Notes: generated by a model not told the origin, from the sequence alone. 64,000 nt of DNA from PFJX01 sp964542455 (GCA_964542455.1 CAZIUC010000007.1:1-64000); one strand, 5' to 3'; positions 27,078 through 35,289 are shown, counted from the stretch's first letter. Made by a program: numbers and translations.

Positions 27078-28336
27078 CACAGATTTCCTATATAACGGCA
27101 GCGGGTTTCCTTCAGGATGAAGGCGGCGAGCGTGCCCAAGAGGGCTGCGCCGGCCAGCAACTGGACACCCGCCGGCAGTCCGTGGCGTTCGATGACCCAG
27201 CCGGCCAGGGGTTGCAGGATCGCGGCGCCCAGGAAAGCGCCGGTGTTGACCAGCGCGGTGGCGGTGCCGGACAGGGCGTGGCGATTGACTTCCTTGGCCG
27301 CCGCCCAGGACAGGGTGAAGCCGGACGCGCCCAGGCCCATGGCGAAGAACAGCGTGTGGCTCCAGCCCGGCGCCAGCGGCCAGCCGAGCACCAGTGGCAG
27401 CCAGGTGAGCACGTACAGCGCGCAGGCGGCGAGGATCACCGGCTTGCGGTAGCCGATACGGTCGGAGCCGGCGCCTATAGCAAAGGCGCCTAGCGCGAAA
27501 GCGGTCAGCAGAAGCGTGGTGTGGAAGGCGGCGACTTCACGGCTCCAGCCATGCGTTTGCATCAGATAGGGAATCGCCCAGAGGCCGGCGAAGGCGAACA
27601 GGCTGCCGGACACGCCCAGGTTGAGGAAGAAGCCCGGCCAGGTCAGGCGGTTGCGCGCCACCACCAGCACGCCGTCGAACCAGTGGCCTTCGTGTGCCGC
27701 GTGCGCGGCCTTGCCCTCCAGTTCACGCGGGCTGGGCAGGCCCATTTCGGTCGGGTTGTCGCGCACCAGCCACCAGGCCAGAGCAGCCAGAAGCAGTGAC
27801 AGGAAACCGGAGAAGATGAACACTTCCCGCCAGCTCACCCAGCCCAGCGCCCAGGCCAGCGGCGAAGCGGCCAGCAGTGAGCCGAGATTGCCCATGAGCA
27901 GGGTGAAGCCGGTGACGGCGCCGAATTTGCGTTCGCTGAACCAGGCGGCATTGAGTTTGAGCATGGCGATGAAGGTCACCGAAACGCCCAACCCCACCAG
28001 CAAGCGTCCGGCCGAAGCCCAGGCAAAGGTTTCCGCCAGCCCGAACAGCAGCGACCCCAATCCGGCCAGGACGCCGCCGGCGGCGACGATACGGCGCGGC
28101 CCCAGGGTATCGGCCAGTACCCCGGTGGGCAGTTGCATCAGGGTGTAGACATAGAAATAAGTGGCGGAAAGTCCACCCAGCGCGGTGGCCTGGATGGCGA
28201 ACGCCTGTTGCAGATCGCCCGCGATGGCGGCCGGCGCGAAACGATGAAAGAACGCCAGGATATAGGCGCCCCCGACCACCGTGAAGGCGGTCCAGCGCAG
28301 TCGGTTGAGGCGTTGATGCTGGGCGGGGGTGAGCAT
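27077..28336 (-). CDS. MFS transporter
   Basis: 419 aa major-facilitator protein with 12 predicted helices. Motif A appears in the loop after TM2 (GVLADTLGPRRIV). Residues resemble the nitrate/phthalate/hexuronate-type group, with a long central loop at about 205-230. No export-type features stand out, so it is probably an importer. Coupled to the FGGY kinase by a one-base stop/start overlap. The start follows a copy of the C/G-tract repeat (28345-28445), so the promoter must lie in or beyond it. Confidence 0.85.
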   Translation of the reverse strand: MLTPAQHQRLNRLRWTAFTVVGGAYILAFFHRFAPAAIAGDLQQAFAIQATALGGLSATYFYVYTLMQLPTGVLADTLGPRRIVAAGGVLAGLGSLLFGLAETFAWASAGRLLVGLGVSVTFIAMLKLNAAWFSERKFGAVTGFTLLMGNLGSLLAASPLAWALGWVSWREVFIFSGFLSLLLAALAWWLVRDNPTEMGLPSPRELEGKAAHAAHEGHWFDGVLVVARNRLTWPGFFLNLGVSGSLFAFAGLWAIPYLMQTHGWSREVAAFHTTLLLTAFALGAFAIGAGSDRIGYRKPVILAACALYVLTWLPLVLGWPLAPGWSHTLFFAMGLGASGFTLSWAAAKEVNRHALSGTATALVNTGAFLGAAILQPLAGWVIERHGLPAGVQLLAGAALLGTLAAFILKETRCRYIGNL

Positions 28337-28344
28337 GTTCCTTT

Positions 28345-28445
28345 ACCCCCCTTTACCAAAGGGGGGCAGGGGGGATTTCCGGACGCTCGCGCACGAGCAA
28401 ACCTTGGAGAAATCCCCCCCAACCCCCCTTTGAAAAAGGGGGGAG
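28345..28445. repeat. Bipartite C/G-tract palindromic repeat, copy 3
   Basis: Left hairpin CCCCCCTTTACCAAAGGGGGG, then GGGGGGATTTCC, a GCTCGCGC centre, GGAGAAATCCCCCC and a right CCCCCCTTTGAAAAAGGGGGG hairpin. It is the clearest complete copy. It lies between the MFS and dienelactone hydrolase genes. Confidence 0.85.
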
Positions 28446-28461
28446 TGGCTGGCTGCCAGTG

Positions 28462-29358
28462 TCATACCCCGTTCTGCCTGAACCACGTCCGCATCCGCTT
28501 CCAGCCGTCCTCGGCTTCTTCCTTGCGGTAGCTGGGGCGGTAGTCGGCGTTGAAGGCGTGCGGGGCGTTGGGGTAGACGTAGATGACCGAGGACTTGCTG
28601 GCCGCGCCGCGTGTTTCCGCCAGGGCCTTGTTCATCTTCTCCACGCTTTCCTGTGGAATGCCCTGGTCGAGGCCGCCATAGAGGCCCAGGACCGGCGCGC
28701 GCAGCGCGTCCGCCAGATCGAGCGGATGTTTCGGAGTCAGCTCGCTGGCGGTGCCGACCAGGCGGCCATACCAGGCGACGCCGGCTTTGACTTTGGGGCT
28801 ATGCGCGGCATACAGCCAGACGATGCGCCCACCCCAGCAGAAGCCGGTGATGCCGAGGCGCGTGGTGTCGCCGCCATGGGCCTCCACCCAGGCGACACAG
28901 GCGTCGAGATCGCGCATCACCTGGGCATCCGGCACTTTGGAGACGACCTTGGCGAGGATGTCCGGAATCGCCGTGTACTGGCGTGGATCGCCCTGGCGCG
29001 CATACAGCTCGGGGGCGATGGCGAGATAGCCCAGTTTGGCCAGGCGGCGGCAGACATCCTTGATGTGTTCATGCACGCCGAAGATTTCCTGCACCACCAG
29101 GATGACCGGGAAGTTGTTTCCTTCCGCGGGCTGCGCGCGATAGGCCGGTATCGCGCCGTCAGGCGTCGCGACGCTGATCTCGCCGGCCGTCAGCCCCTCG
29201 CTGGAGGTGGTGATGGCGGTCTGCGCCATCACCGGCCGCACCGCCAAGGCAAAACCGGCGCCCAGCGCGGTGACCAGGAAGCCGCGCCGGCTATGCGGCA
29301 GGGGCGGGGGGGCCAGACTGTCGAATTCGGCTTGCAGATTGTCGGTGGCGTCGTTCAT
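28462..29358 (-). CDS. Tat-exported dienelactone hydrolase family protein
   Basis: 298 aa. The N-terminus has a twin-arginine signal (HSRRGFLVTALGAGFALAV, cleavage probably near VMA-Q). The mature part is an alpha/beta hydrolase of the dienelactone hydrolase type with nucleophile Cys in GITGFCWGGR, acidic residue in the LGLYGGLDQGIP region and His in YPNAPHAFNAD. Family members cleave cyclic ester bonds such as dienelactones. An exported one without a catechol-cleavage cluster nearby has an unclear substrate. It is monocistronic, flanked by repeats on both sides. Confidence 0.88.
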   Translation of the reverse strand: MNDATDNLQAEFDSLAPPPLPHSRRGFLVTALGAGFALAVRPVMAQTAITTSSEGLTAGEISVATPDGAIPAYRAQPAEGNNFPVILVVQEIFGVHEHIKDVCRRLAKLGYLAIAPELYARQGDPRQYTAIPDILAKVVSKVPDAQVMRDLDACVAWVEAHGGDTTRLGITGFCWGGRIVWLYAAHSPKVKAGVAWYGRLVGTASELTPKHPLDLADALRAPVLGLYGGLDQGIPQESVEKMNKALAETRGAASKSSVIYVYPNAPHAFNADYRPSYRKEEAEDGWKRMRTWFRQNGV

Positions 29359-29428
29359 GGCTGGCTCCGCAGAGTGAGATGGAGCGGAAGGCTACCTGAC
29401 ATGGGTGGGGATCGGTAGCACCGGACAA

Positions 29429-29454
29429 GTAGCGCGGGCGTCCCGCCTGCATCG
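29429..29454 (+). repeat. GTAGCGC-type repeat, single arm
   Basis: GTAGCGCGGGCGTCCCGCCT and a following GCATCG match one arm of the palindrome at 30091-30160. It stands alone in the 167-base spacer between the hydrolase and the HTH gene. Confidence 0.55.
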
Positions 29455-29525
29455 TAGGGCTGATCGGAAGGGCAAAGCCGGCGGAACGCCGATACGTTCA
29501 GCGGGCCGCCTCCTGGCCATCAACC

Positions 29526-29873
29526 TCACAGATGTGAAGAGAGCGGCGAGTCCTGATCCGTGAAACTGAGGGGGCGATCTGGCGGCATGTCGCGTCGGCC
29601 GCGCCTGTTGTGCAGTACGTTCGGGAAACTGGTCAGGTTGTCCTGGCCCGTGTTCTCTTTTTCGTCCTGCTGTTTCTCAAACCGGGATGACTGGCGCTCG
29701 CGTCGCTGATGGCGAACCTGAGTGCGCACATACTCCACCAGGTCTTCTTCCAGAAAGACCCAACCCCTGCCGATCCTGGCACCGGGTAGTTCGCCCATTC
29801 CAGCCATTTCGGATACGGTAGTGCTGTCGACTTTCAGAAATTCGGCGCACTCGTCGATGTCGAAGGTTTTCAT
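29526..29873 (-). CDS. Excisionase/MerR-like helix-turn-helix protein
   Basis: 115 aa. Residues 1-55 are a winged HTH of the HTH_17/excisionase type (FDIDECAEFLKVDSTTV, then LPGARIGRGWVFLEEDLVEY). Residues 60-115 are charged and low in hydrophobics, rich in Arg, Gln and Asp, and probably disordered. AGGAG lies 6 bases before the ATG at 29873, so this start is preferred to one eight codons earlier. No integrase or phage gene is near. It could be a leftover of a mobile element or a small regulator. The tail is not recognised. Confidence 0.7.
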   Translation of the reverse strand: MKTFDIDECAEFLKVDSTTVSEMAGMGELPGARIGRGWVFLEEDLVEYVRTQVRHQRRERQSSRFEKQQDEKENTGQDNLTSFPNVLHNRRGRRDMPPDRPLSFTDQDSPLSSHL

Positions 29874-30214
29874 CTCAACTCCTTTCAGGTTTGGCAACGG
29901 GCGGCATCTCGGCCATGCGGATACGCGGGGTCAGAGCCGGCCTTGGTCCGCGAAAAGCGCACTGCGTGAGCACTTCACGCCGCTTCACGGTATGTCCGAA
30001 CGGTAGAACGTGGCCCATTCGGCCGCAATACAACCAGGTTGGGGTCGACGTCATCCAGGAAACCCTCGGTCCACCGAGGAATTCCGGCAAGTAGCGCAGG
30101 CGTCTCGCCTGCATCGTCCTTCTGATCAGTCCCGCGATGCAGGCGAGACGCCTGCGCTACAGGAATGGCCGCCATGGCATCGGCAAACGCACCATTCTGG
30201 ATAAGGTAGCATTG
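29874..30214. other. Spacer without a recognised gene
   Basis: This is the divergent region between the HTH gene and the DUF2157 gene. Apart from the palindrome at 30091-30160, only short frames with no recognisable family are present. One frame on the - strand (about 29980-30060) reads VDPNLVVLRPNGPRSTVRTY, which looks protein-like but could not be assigned. Confidence 0.5.
30091..30160. repeat. Perfect 26-bp inverted repeat (GTAGCGCAGGCGTCTCGCC type)
   Basis: Arms 30091-30116 and 30135-30160 are exactly complementary around an 18-base loop. The arm begins GTAGCGCAGGCGTCTCGCCT. Single or partial copies of this unit are at 17153, 29429, 46407 and 48101. Confidence 0.85.
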
Positions 30215-30229
30215 CCACGAAATTCGTGG
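30215..30229 (+). promoter_or_regulatory. Short palindrome overlapping the DUF2157 ribosome site
   Basis: CCACGAAATTCGTGG is a 7+7 palindrome with one central base. Its end merges with the GGGAGG ribosome site of the gene starting at 30238. It could act as an operator or mask the ribosome site in the RNA. Confidence 0.35.
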
Positions 30230-30237
30230 GAGGCGCG

Positions 30238-31563
30238 ATGAACGACAAGGGCTTCGACAAGCGACTGGCGCGGGAACTGCCACGCTGGCAGCAGGAAGGC
30301 TGGGTGAGCGACGCGGGCGGGCGGGCCATCCTCGCCGACCTGGCGGCGCGACAACCGGCGCAGTCGTGGGCCTCCTCGCTCGCATTGATCGGCGCGCTGC
30401 TGCTCGGCGTCGGCGTCATCACCTGGTTCGCCGCCCACTGGAACGAGATGGGCAAGCTCATCAAGGTGAGCCTCATCGTGCTTGCCCTCAGCGCCAGTCA
30501 TGTCGCGCACGGCGTCTGCATGACCCGGGCCGCGTTGCCGAAACTGGCAGAGGGTATGGCCTTGCTCTCGGTGCTGTTCTTCGGCGCCGCGATCATGCTG
30601 ATCGGCCAGATCTACCACATCGACGCGCACTTTCCGGACGGCATCGCGCTGTGGGCGGCGGCCGGCCTGCTGACGGCGTGGCTACTCGCCTCGCAACCCG
30701 CGTTGCTCGCCTCGATCGCGCTGGCGGCGTTGTGGACCTGGTTCGAGCAGGTCGACTACCAAGTGATGAACTGGCCGCTACTCGCCTATCTGGCGCTCGC
30801 CGCCGTGCCGCTGCTGCGCCAAGACTGGCCGCTGGCGGCGCGCGCCTGGGGCGGGCTGTGCATCCTCTGGGTGCTCGGCTGGCACGCGCAGCCGGGGTTC
30901 GACCTGGCCTGGGAGGCGCACGCACAAGCGCAAGCCCACATCCGCCTGTTCGCCCTGCAACTGCTCCTCTTCGCCGGTGGCTGGGCGCTCACGCAGGCGA
31001 ACGCGCATCCGTTCGCGCGCGCCATGCGCGCTGATTTCCTGCTCGCCGCGCTGGCCGGCGCCTTCGTTTTCACCTTTCCAGATTTCGCCATGCGCGCCAC
31101 CCAGCCGGCAGGCGCCCTCACGCCGTGGTTCGCCGCGCTGGCCGGTGCCATGGCGCTCTATGCCATCGGCATCTTCCAGTTGGTTAGATACAGCGAGTTG
31201 GCGAGCGACCGGCTGCGTATCGGCATCGCCCTGGCGATCGCCTTCGCCTTGCTGCTGGCGGCCGAAGTCATCATCCCGCGCGGCAACGACCTGCCGGCGC
31301 TGCTCTGGAACGCGCTGTTCCTCGGCGTGCTCTACTGGATCGGCGACCTCGGCATGCGCCACGGCGACCGCATGATGGTGAACCGCGCCTTCACCGGTTT
31401 TGCCATCTGGTTGCTGGCGCGCTACTTCGACACCTTCTGGACCCTGATGGACCGCGCGCTGTTTTTCATGGCCGGCGGCATCCTGCTCCTGGCCGGGGGC
31501 GGCTGGCTGGAACGCCGGCGCCGCGCGCTGATGCGCGACCTCGAAGCGCGGAGGCCATCATGA
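30238..31563 (+). CDS. DUF2157 membrane protein
   Basis: 441 aa. A short soluble N-terminus (FDKRLARELPRWQQEGWVS and AILADLAAR) matches the start of DUF2157 proteins, followed by about 12 hydrophobic segments. Function in the family is unknown. GGGAGG sits 5 bases before the ATG at 30238; an in-frame GTG at 30226 is less likely. Its last bases overlap the GDYXXLXY gene (ATGA), and the two families commonly occur together, so they probably form one complex. Leucine and alanine content is very high. Confidence 0.85.
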   Translation: MNDKGFDKRLARELPRWQQEGWVSDAGGRAILADLAARQPAQSWASSLALIGALLLGVGVITWFAAHWNEMGKLIKVSLIVLALSASHVAHGVCMTRAALPKLAEGMALLSVLFFGAAIMLIGQIYHIDAHFPDGIALWAAAGLLTAWLLASQPALLASIALAALWTWFEQVDYQVMNWPLLAYLALAAVPLLRQDWPLAARAWGGLCILWVLGWHAQPGFDLAWEAHAQAQAHIRLFALQLLLFAGGWALTQANAHPFARAMRADFLLAALAGAFVFTFPDFAMRATQPAGALTPWFAALAGAMALYAIGIFQLVRYSELASDRLRIGIALAIAFALLLAAEVIIPRGNDLPALLWNALFLGVLYWIGDLGMRHGDRMMVNRAFTGFAIWLLARYFDTFWTLMDRALFFMAGGILLLAGGGWLERRRRALMRDLEARRPS

Positions 31564-32147
31564 CGCTCTGGCCGAAGCTCATCCTGCTGCTGGCCGTCGA
31601 AGTCGCCGCGTTGGCGGCGATGATCGCCGACAAACAATGGACGCTCAGCACCGGCACGCCGGTCGTCCTGCAAACCGAACCGGTCGACCCGCGCTCGCTG
31701 TTCATGGGCGATTACGCCCGCCTCAACTACGCGATCAGCCAGTTACCCCTCGATGGCGAAACGGCGCTCGCAGGCGACAAGGACTTCAAGCGGCACGACA
31801 CCGTCTGGGTCGCGCTCAAACCCGACCCCGAAGGCGCGCAAGCCGTCTCCGTGCATCACCAGCGCGGCGCCGTGCCCGCCGGGCTGATCGCGCTCAAGGG
31901 CGAGGTGGAAGATTTCGCCGGTGGCCGCTGGGTCCGCGCCGGCAACCGGCCGCTTAGACAACACACCCTATCCATGCGCTACGGCATCGAGCAGTACTTC
32001 GTCCAGGAAGGCACCGGCCGCCAGATCGAGCGCCCGACCGGAGGCGAAAAGGTCACCATCCGCGTCGCCATCGACACCCGAGGCAAGGCCGGCATCCTGG
32101 CGGTGCTGTTCGACGGCCGGGAGGCTTATCGGGAGACGCTGTTTTGA
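31560..32147 (+). CDS. GDYXXLXY domain protein
   Basis: 195 aa. One N-terminal membrane anchor (about residues 5-24), then an extracytoplasmic domain with the motif GDYARLNY that names the family. Members occur next to DUF2157 genes and have no known reaction. The ATGA overlap with the upstream gene shows coupled translation. A putative role in envelope or stress biology is a guess. Confidence 0.85.
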   Translation: MTLWPKLILLLAVEVAALAAMIADKQWTLSTGTPVVLQTEPVDPRSLFMGDYARLNYAISQLPLDGETALAGDKDFKRHDTVWVALKPDPEGAQAVSVHHQRGAVPAGLIALKGEVEDFAGGRWVRAGNRPLRQHTLSMRYGIEQYFVQEGTGRQIERPTGGEKVTIRVAIDTRGKAGILAVLFDGREAYRETLF

Positions 32148-32257
32148 GGTGCCTTGGCATGCTTGCTGGACCGCACCGCCAGCCTGTGACACAAAGCGGC
32201 AGGCGAATCATCGATGTGTGCTGCGATAATCAAACAAATCAAAGCACTGCTTGTCAG

Positions 32258-32355
32258 TCGGAATTCCGCCGGGTTGGGTAGTCTCGATTTCGGCATGGTG
32301 GACTCCTTGTTTCAACAGTTTCAGGTGTCCACCAAACGGGGGCAACATCAGTTCA
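32258..32355 (-). mobile_element. Left-end remnant of an IS3-family insertion sequence
   Basis: Read on the - strand, the sequence begins TGAAC (32355-32351), passes CCCCCGTTTGGTGGACACCT (a typical IS3-family end) and AAGGAG, then an ATG at 32296. The ATG opens MPKSRLPNPAEFR, the usual N-terminus of IS3-type OrfA. After about 13 codons the similarity stops. The rest of OrfA, OrfB and the other end are missing, so this is a scar of a deleted element. The remainder of the 257-base spacer shows nothing. Confidence 0.65.
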
Positions 32356-32404
32356 ACGCCTGCTCATGCCTTCACTCTCACTGAACCAATGGCCGGATTT
32401 TGTT

Positions 32405-32722
32405 TCAAATCCTGGCATAAATCTCCACCCCAACACGGTCGATATGTGCGATCAGTTCGACGTTGCCTATCTGCCGGTATTGGGACAAATCCACGGTGTA
32501 AGGCAGCATCAGATCATCGATCTGGTCTTCGATACGCATGAACTCCTCGAACGGAATCTCGCTGCCCTTGATGGTCAGGTCGATATCTGAACCCGGGCGG
32601 TAATTGCCTTTGGCGCGGGAGCCGTAAATCAGCACGCTTTCGATGGCGCCGTGTTGGGCAAACACGCTGTTGAGTTTGTCCAGCGTCGCCACTGGCAGGC
32701 CGAAGGGCTGGGCCGTGTTCAT
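32405..32722 (-). CDS. mntA: MNT-type nucleotidyltransferase antitoxin
   Basis: 105 aa minimal nucleotidyltransferase. Catalytic pattern G34-S35-R36 with Asp46 and Asp48 (YGSRAKG, GSDIDLTI) and a third Asp at 78. In the HepT/MntA systems this enzyme adds AMP units to a tyrosine of the HEPN toxin and so silences it. The start overlaps the stop of the HEPN gene by 4 bases, so the toxin gene is first, as is usual for this pair. The name mntA is used for the function, by family and context. Confidence 0.85.
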   Translation of the reverse strand: MNTAQPFGLPVATLDKLNSVFAQHGAIESVLIYGSRAKGNYRPGSDIDLTIKGSEIPFEEFMRIEDQIDDLMLPYTVDLSQYRQIGNVELIAHIDRVGVEIYARI

Positions 32723-33132
32723 GACAGATATTTTTCCATCTCGGTTTCCAGTGCGACGAACAGCGGGTAGTACAGCCTCATGATGGCTTCAACCAGTAAT
32801 TCAGCGGTGCGTTCGTCGTAGGTGTGCGAGGAAATGTTCCGGCTCTGGATCATCGCCATCCAGCGTTCGCCGTCGGCGATGAGTTCCACCTTGAAGGCCT
32901 CGCGGGTGGCGTCCTTCGAGCCTTTGATGTTTTGGTTGCCTTGATCCCGCAAGTAGTCCTTCAGCACGTTCCAGGCGAGTTCATGGGTAAATTCGAAGGC
33001 CTGGATCACACCCTGTTTTTCCAGTTGCGAAAGTTCACGCTGATCGCTCAACTCGACCGCGCTTTGCAGTTGCCGCAAGGCCTTTTTGTAGTTGGCGAAA
33101 CGTTGCCGCCAGCGGATGTCCAGGTCGTTCAT
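32719..33132 (-). CDS. hepT: HEPN-domain RNase toxin (HepT-like)
   Basis: 137 aa helical HEPN protein of the HI0074 type (nucleotidyltransferase substrate-binding). The RX4HXY motif is intact: Arg98, His103 and Tyr105 in RNISSHTY. Arg and His form the RNase site and Tyr is the AMP acceptor in studied HepT proteins. Toxin and antitoxin are both apparently complete. The pair lies beside an IS3 scar, consistent with horizontal gain. Possible roles include phage defence or plasmid-style maintenance. Confidence 0.87.
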   Translation of the reverse strand: MNDLDIRWRQRFANYKKALRQLQSAVELSDQRELSQLEKQGVIQAFEFTHELAWNVLKDYLRDQGNQNIKGSKDATREAFKVELIADGERWMAMIQSRNISSHTYDERTAELLVEAIMRLYYPLFVALETEMEKYLS

Positions 33133-33180
33133 GGTTTGATCCTATGTAAGTGCTCGGCAAGGGCTTGACTAAGTGTCACA

Positions 33181-34095
33181 TCACGGAATCGCCACTTCCA
33201 GCAGTATCCGCGCCGCCCAGTCGTCGGCCGGGTTGCTCAGGCCGACGGCGGGGAACAGGCGGTGTGGCACCAGGGCCGGCAGCACCGCGCGCACGTCCTC
33301 GGGTTGTACGAAGGCGCGGCCTTGCAGGTAGGCCCAGGCTTGCGCGGCGTGGAGGAAGCCGAGGCCGGCGCGCGGGGAGAGGCCGGCGGCGAAGCGGCTG
33401 TCGCCGCGGCTTGCGGCGAGCAGGGCTTGCAGGTAGTCGAGCAGGGCATCCGCGACATGCACCTCCTGCACTTCCTGTTGCAGGCGGGTGAAATCCGCCG
33501 GGTTCAGGATCGCCGGCAGATTCGCCAGCACGTCGCGCCGGTCCTGGCCCTGGAGCAAGGCGCGTTCGGCGGCGTGGTCGGGGTAGCCGAGGCGGATGCG
33601 CATGAGGAAACGGTCGAGTTGCGAGTCCGGCAGCGGAAAAGCGCCGGCCTGATCGCTCGGGTTCTGGGTGGCGATGACGAAGAAGGGGGAGGGCAGGGGG
33701 CGGGTTTCGCCCTCGATGCTGACCTGGCCTTCTTCCATCGCTTCCAGTAGCGCGCTCTGCGCCTTCGGACTGGCGCGGTTGATCTCGTCGGCCAGGATCA
33801 CCTGGGCGAAGATCGGGCCGGGATGAAAGCTGAACTGGGCGCTTTCCCGGTCATAGATCGCCGCGCCGAGAATGTCGGCCGGCAACAGGTCGCTGGTGAA
33901 CTGGATGCGGTGGAACTCCAGCCCCAGGGTGCGCGCCAGGGCATGCGCCAGCGTGGTCTTGCCGACGCCGGGCGCGTCTTCGATCAGGAGATGCCCGCGC
34001 GCCAGCAGGCAGGCCATGCACAGGTGGACCTGGTTTTCCTTGCCGAGAACGATGTGGTTGACCTGGGTGAGGGCTTGCAGGAGTGCGGGAGTCAT
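33181..34095 (-). CDS. moxR: MoxR-type AAA+ ATPase
   Basis: 304 aa. Walker A is EDAPGVGKTTLAHALA, Walker B ILADEINRASPKAQSALLEAMEE and sensor ATQNPSDQAGAFPLPDSQLDR, all typical of MoxR chaperone-like ATPases. The C-terminal helical lid is complete. MoxR normally precedes DUF58 and TgpA genes. Here those are at 24342 and 22197 on the same strand with other genes between. Immediately downstream (48 bases) is the HEPN toxin gene. A role in maturation of membrane or periplasmic complexes is inferred from the family. Confidence 0.92.
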   Translation of the reverse strand: MTPALLQALTQVNHIVLGKENQVHLCMACLLARGHLLIEDAPGVGKTTLAHALARTLGLEFHRIQFTSDLLPADILGAAIYDRESAQFSFHPGPIFAQVILADEINRASPKAQSALLEAMEEGQVSIEGETRPLPSPFFVIATQNPSDQAGAFPLPDSQLDRFLMRIRLGYPDHAAERALLQGQDRRDVLANLPAILNPADFTRLQQEVQEVHVADALLDYLQALLAASRGDSRFAAGLSPRAGLGFLHAAQAWAYLQGRAFVQPEDVRAVLPALVPHRLFPAVGLSNPADDWAARILLEVAIP

Positions 34096-34155
34096 GGATG
34101 GGGGAGCGTGGTCGCGGCTGTGAGTATCGTCGCGGCATTGTATTGCCGGCGCTAT

Positions 34156-35289
34156 TCAGTTGCTTCTGGTGAACGGGTTACGTTCATTCAGTTCATCCAT
34201 ATAAAGCTCGATGCCGCCCGCTTCGCGGCGCAAATAGTCTTCCACGGCGCTGACGAAGCGTGGGTGGGCCAGCCAATGCGCCGACCAGGTGGTGACCGGC
34301 AGGAAGCCGCGCGAGAGTTTGTGTTCGCCCTGGGCGCCACCTTCAAAGGTGGCGATCTTGTTGGCGATGCAGAACTCGATGGCCTGGTAGTAGCAGGTCT
34401 CGAAGTGCAGGCCGGGGTGATATTCCAGCGTGCCCCAGGAACGGCCATAGAGGGTGTGCTCGTCGTAAAAATTGAGGGCGGCGCCGATGGGCTGGCCGTC
34501 GCGCTTGGCGATGATGAGCAACAGGTGTTGTGGCATGGTCGCGCCGATACGCTGGAAGAACGCCAGCGTCAGGGCCTGCGGCGAGTTGAATTGCTCGTGC
34601 GTTCGCGCGTAACAACGCTGGAAATGTTGCCAGTGCGCGGCCGTGATCTGTTCCCCGCGAAGATGCTCGAACTGGATGCCGGCGTCGCGAACCTTGCGCC
34701 GTTCCTGCTGGATGCGCTTGCGCTTGTCGTGGCGCATGCCCGCCAGGTAGGCGGTGAAGTCGGCATAGCCAGGGTTGCGCCAATGGAATTGCACGCCTTT
34801 GCGCAACATCATGCCTTGTCGCCGCATCTCCAGCGCCTCGCCTTCCGTGGGGAACAGGACATGCAGGCCGGAGGCGTCGGATTCCCGCGCCAGTTGCAGG
34901 GCGGCGCTGACCAGCTCGGCGCGCAGCTCGGGGGTGGCCGCCAGCAACCTGGCGCCCGCCACCGGCGTGAACGGTACCGCGCCGAGCAGCTTCGGGTAAT
35001 AGCGCAGACCGTGTCGCTGGTAGGCCTCGGCCCAGGCCCAGTCGAACACGAATTCACCCCAGGAATGCGTCTTGCCGTACAGCGGCATGGCGGCTACCAG
35101 GTGCTCGTCCCGCCAGATCGTCAGGAATTGCGTATGCCAGCCGGTTTCCGGGCTGGCGCAGCCGGTTTCCTGCAAAGCGCCGAGAAAGGCGTGGCGGAGA
35201 AAGGGGTTGTTGGCTCCCGTGCCGGCGGCCAGGGCATCCCACTGCGCGGTGGGGATCTCGGCGATGGACTCGATCAACCTGACAGTCAA
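34156..35289 (-). CDS. FemAB-like/GNAT protein (DUF482)
   Basis: 377 aa double-GNAT-fold protein of the PF04339 type, often called peptidoglycan biosynthesis or GNAT family protein. Seen: NNPFLRHAFLGALQ near the N-terminus, MRHDKRKRIQQERRKV (about residue 185), PIGAALNFYDEHTLYGR and FEGGAQGEHKLSRGFLP near the end. The acyl-CoA or aminoacyl-tRNA substrate is unknown. Its start overlaps the DUF938 stop (ATGA). No membrane segment or signal peptide is visible. Confidence 0.85.
   Translation of the reverse strand: MTVRLIESIAEIPTAQWDALAAGTGANNPFLRHAFLGALQETGCASPETGWHTQFLTIWRDEHLVAAMPLYGKTHSWGEFVFDWAWAEAYQRHGLRYYPKLLGAVPFTPVAGARLLAATPELRAELVSAALQLARESDASGLHVLFPTEGEALEMRRQGMMLRKGVQFHWRNPGYADFTAYLAGMRHDKRKRIQQERRKVRDAGIQFEHLRGEQITAAHWQHFQRCYARTHEQFNSPQALTLAFFQRIGATMPQHLLLIIAKRDGQPIGAALNFYDEHTLYGRSWGTLEYHPGLHFETCYYQAIEFCIANKIATFEGGAQGEHKLSRGFLPVTTWSAHWLAHPRFVSAVEDYLRREAGGIELYMDELNERNPFTRSN

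Noticed and set aside
32251..32541. Possible + strand gene in the IS3 scar region
   Set aside because: No family similarity; it overlaps the IS remnant and the antisense of the MNT gene.
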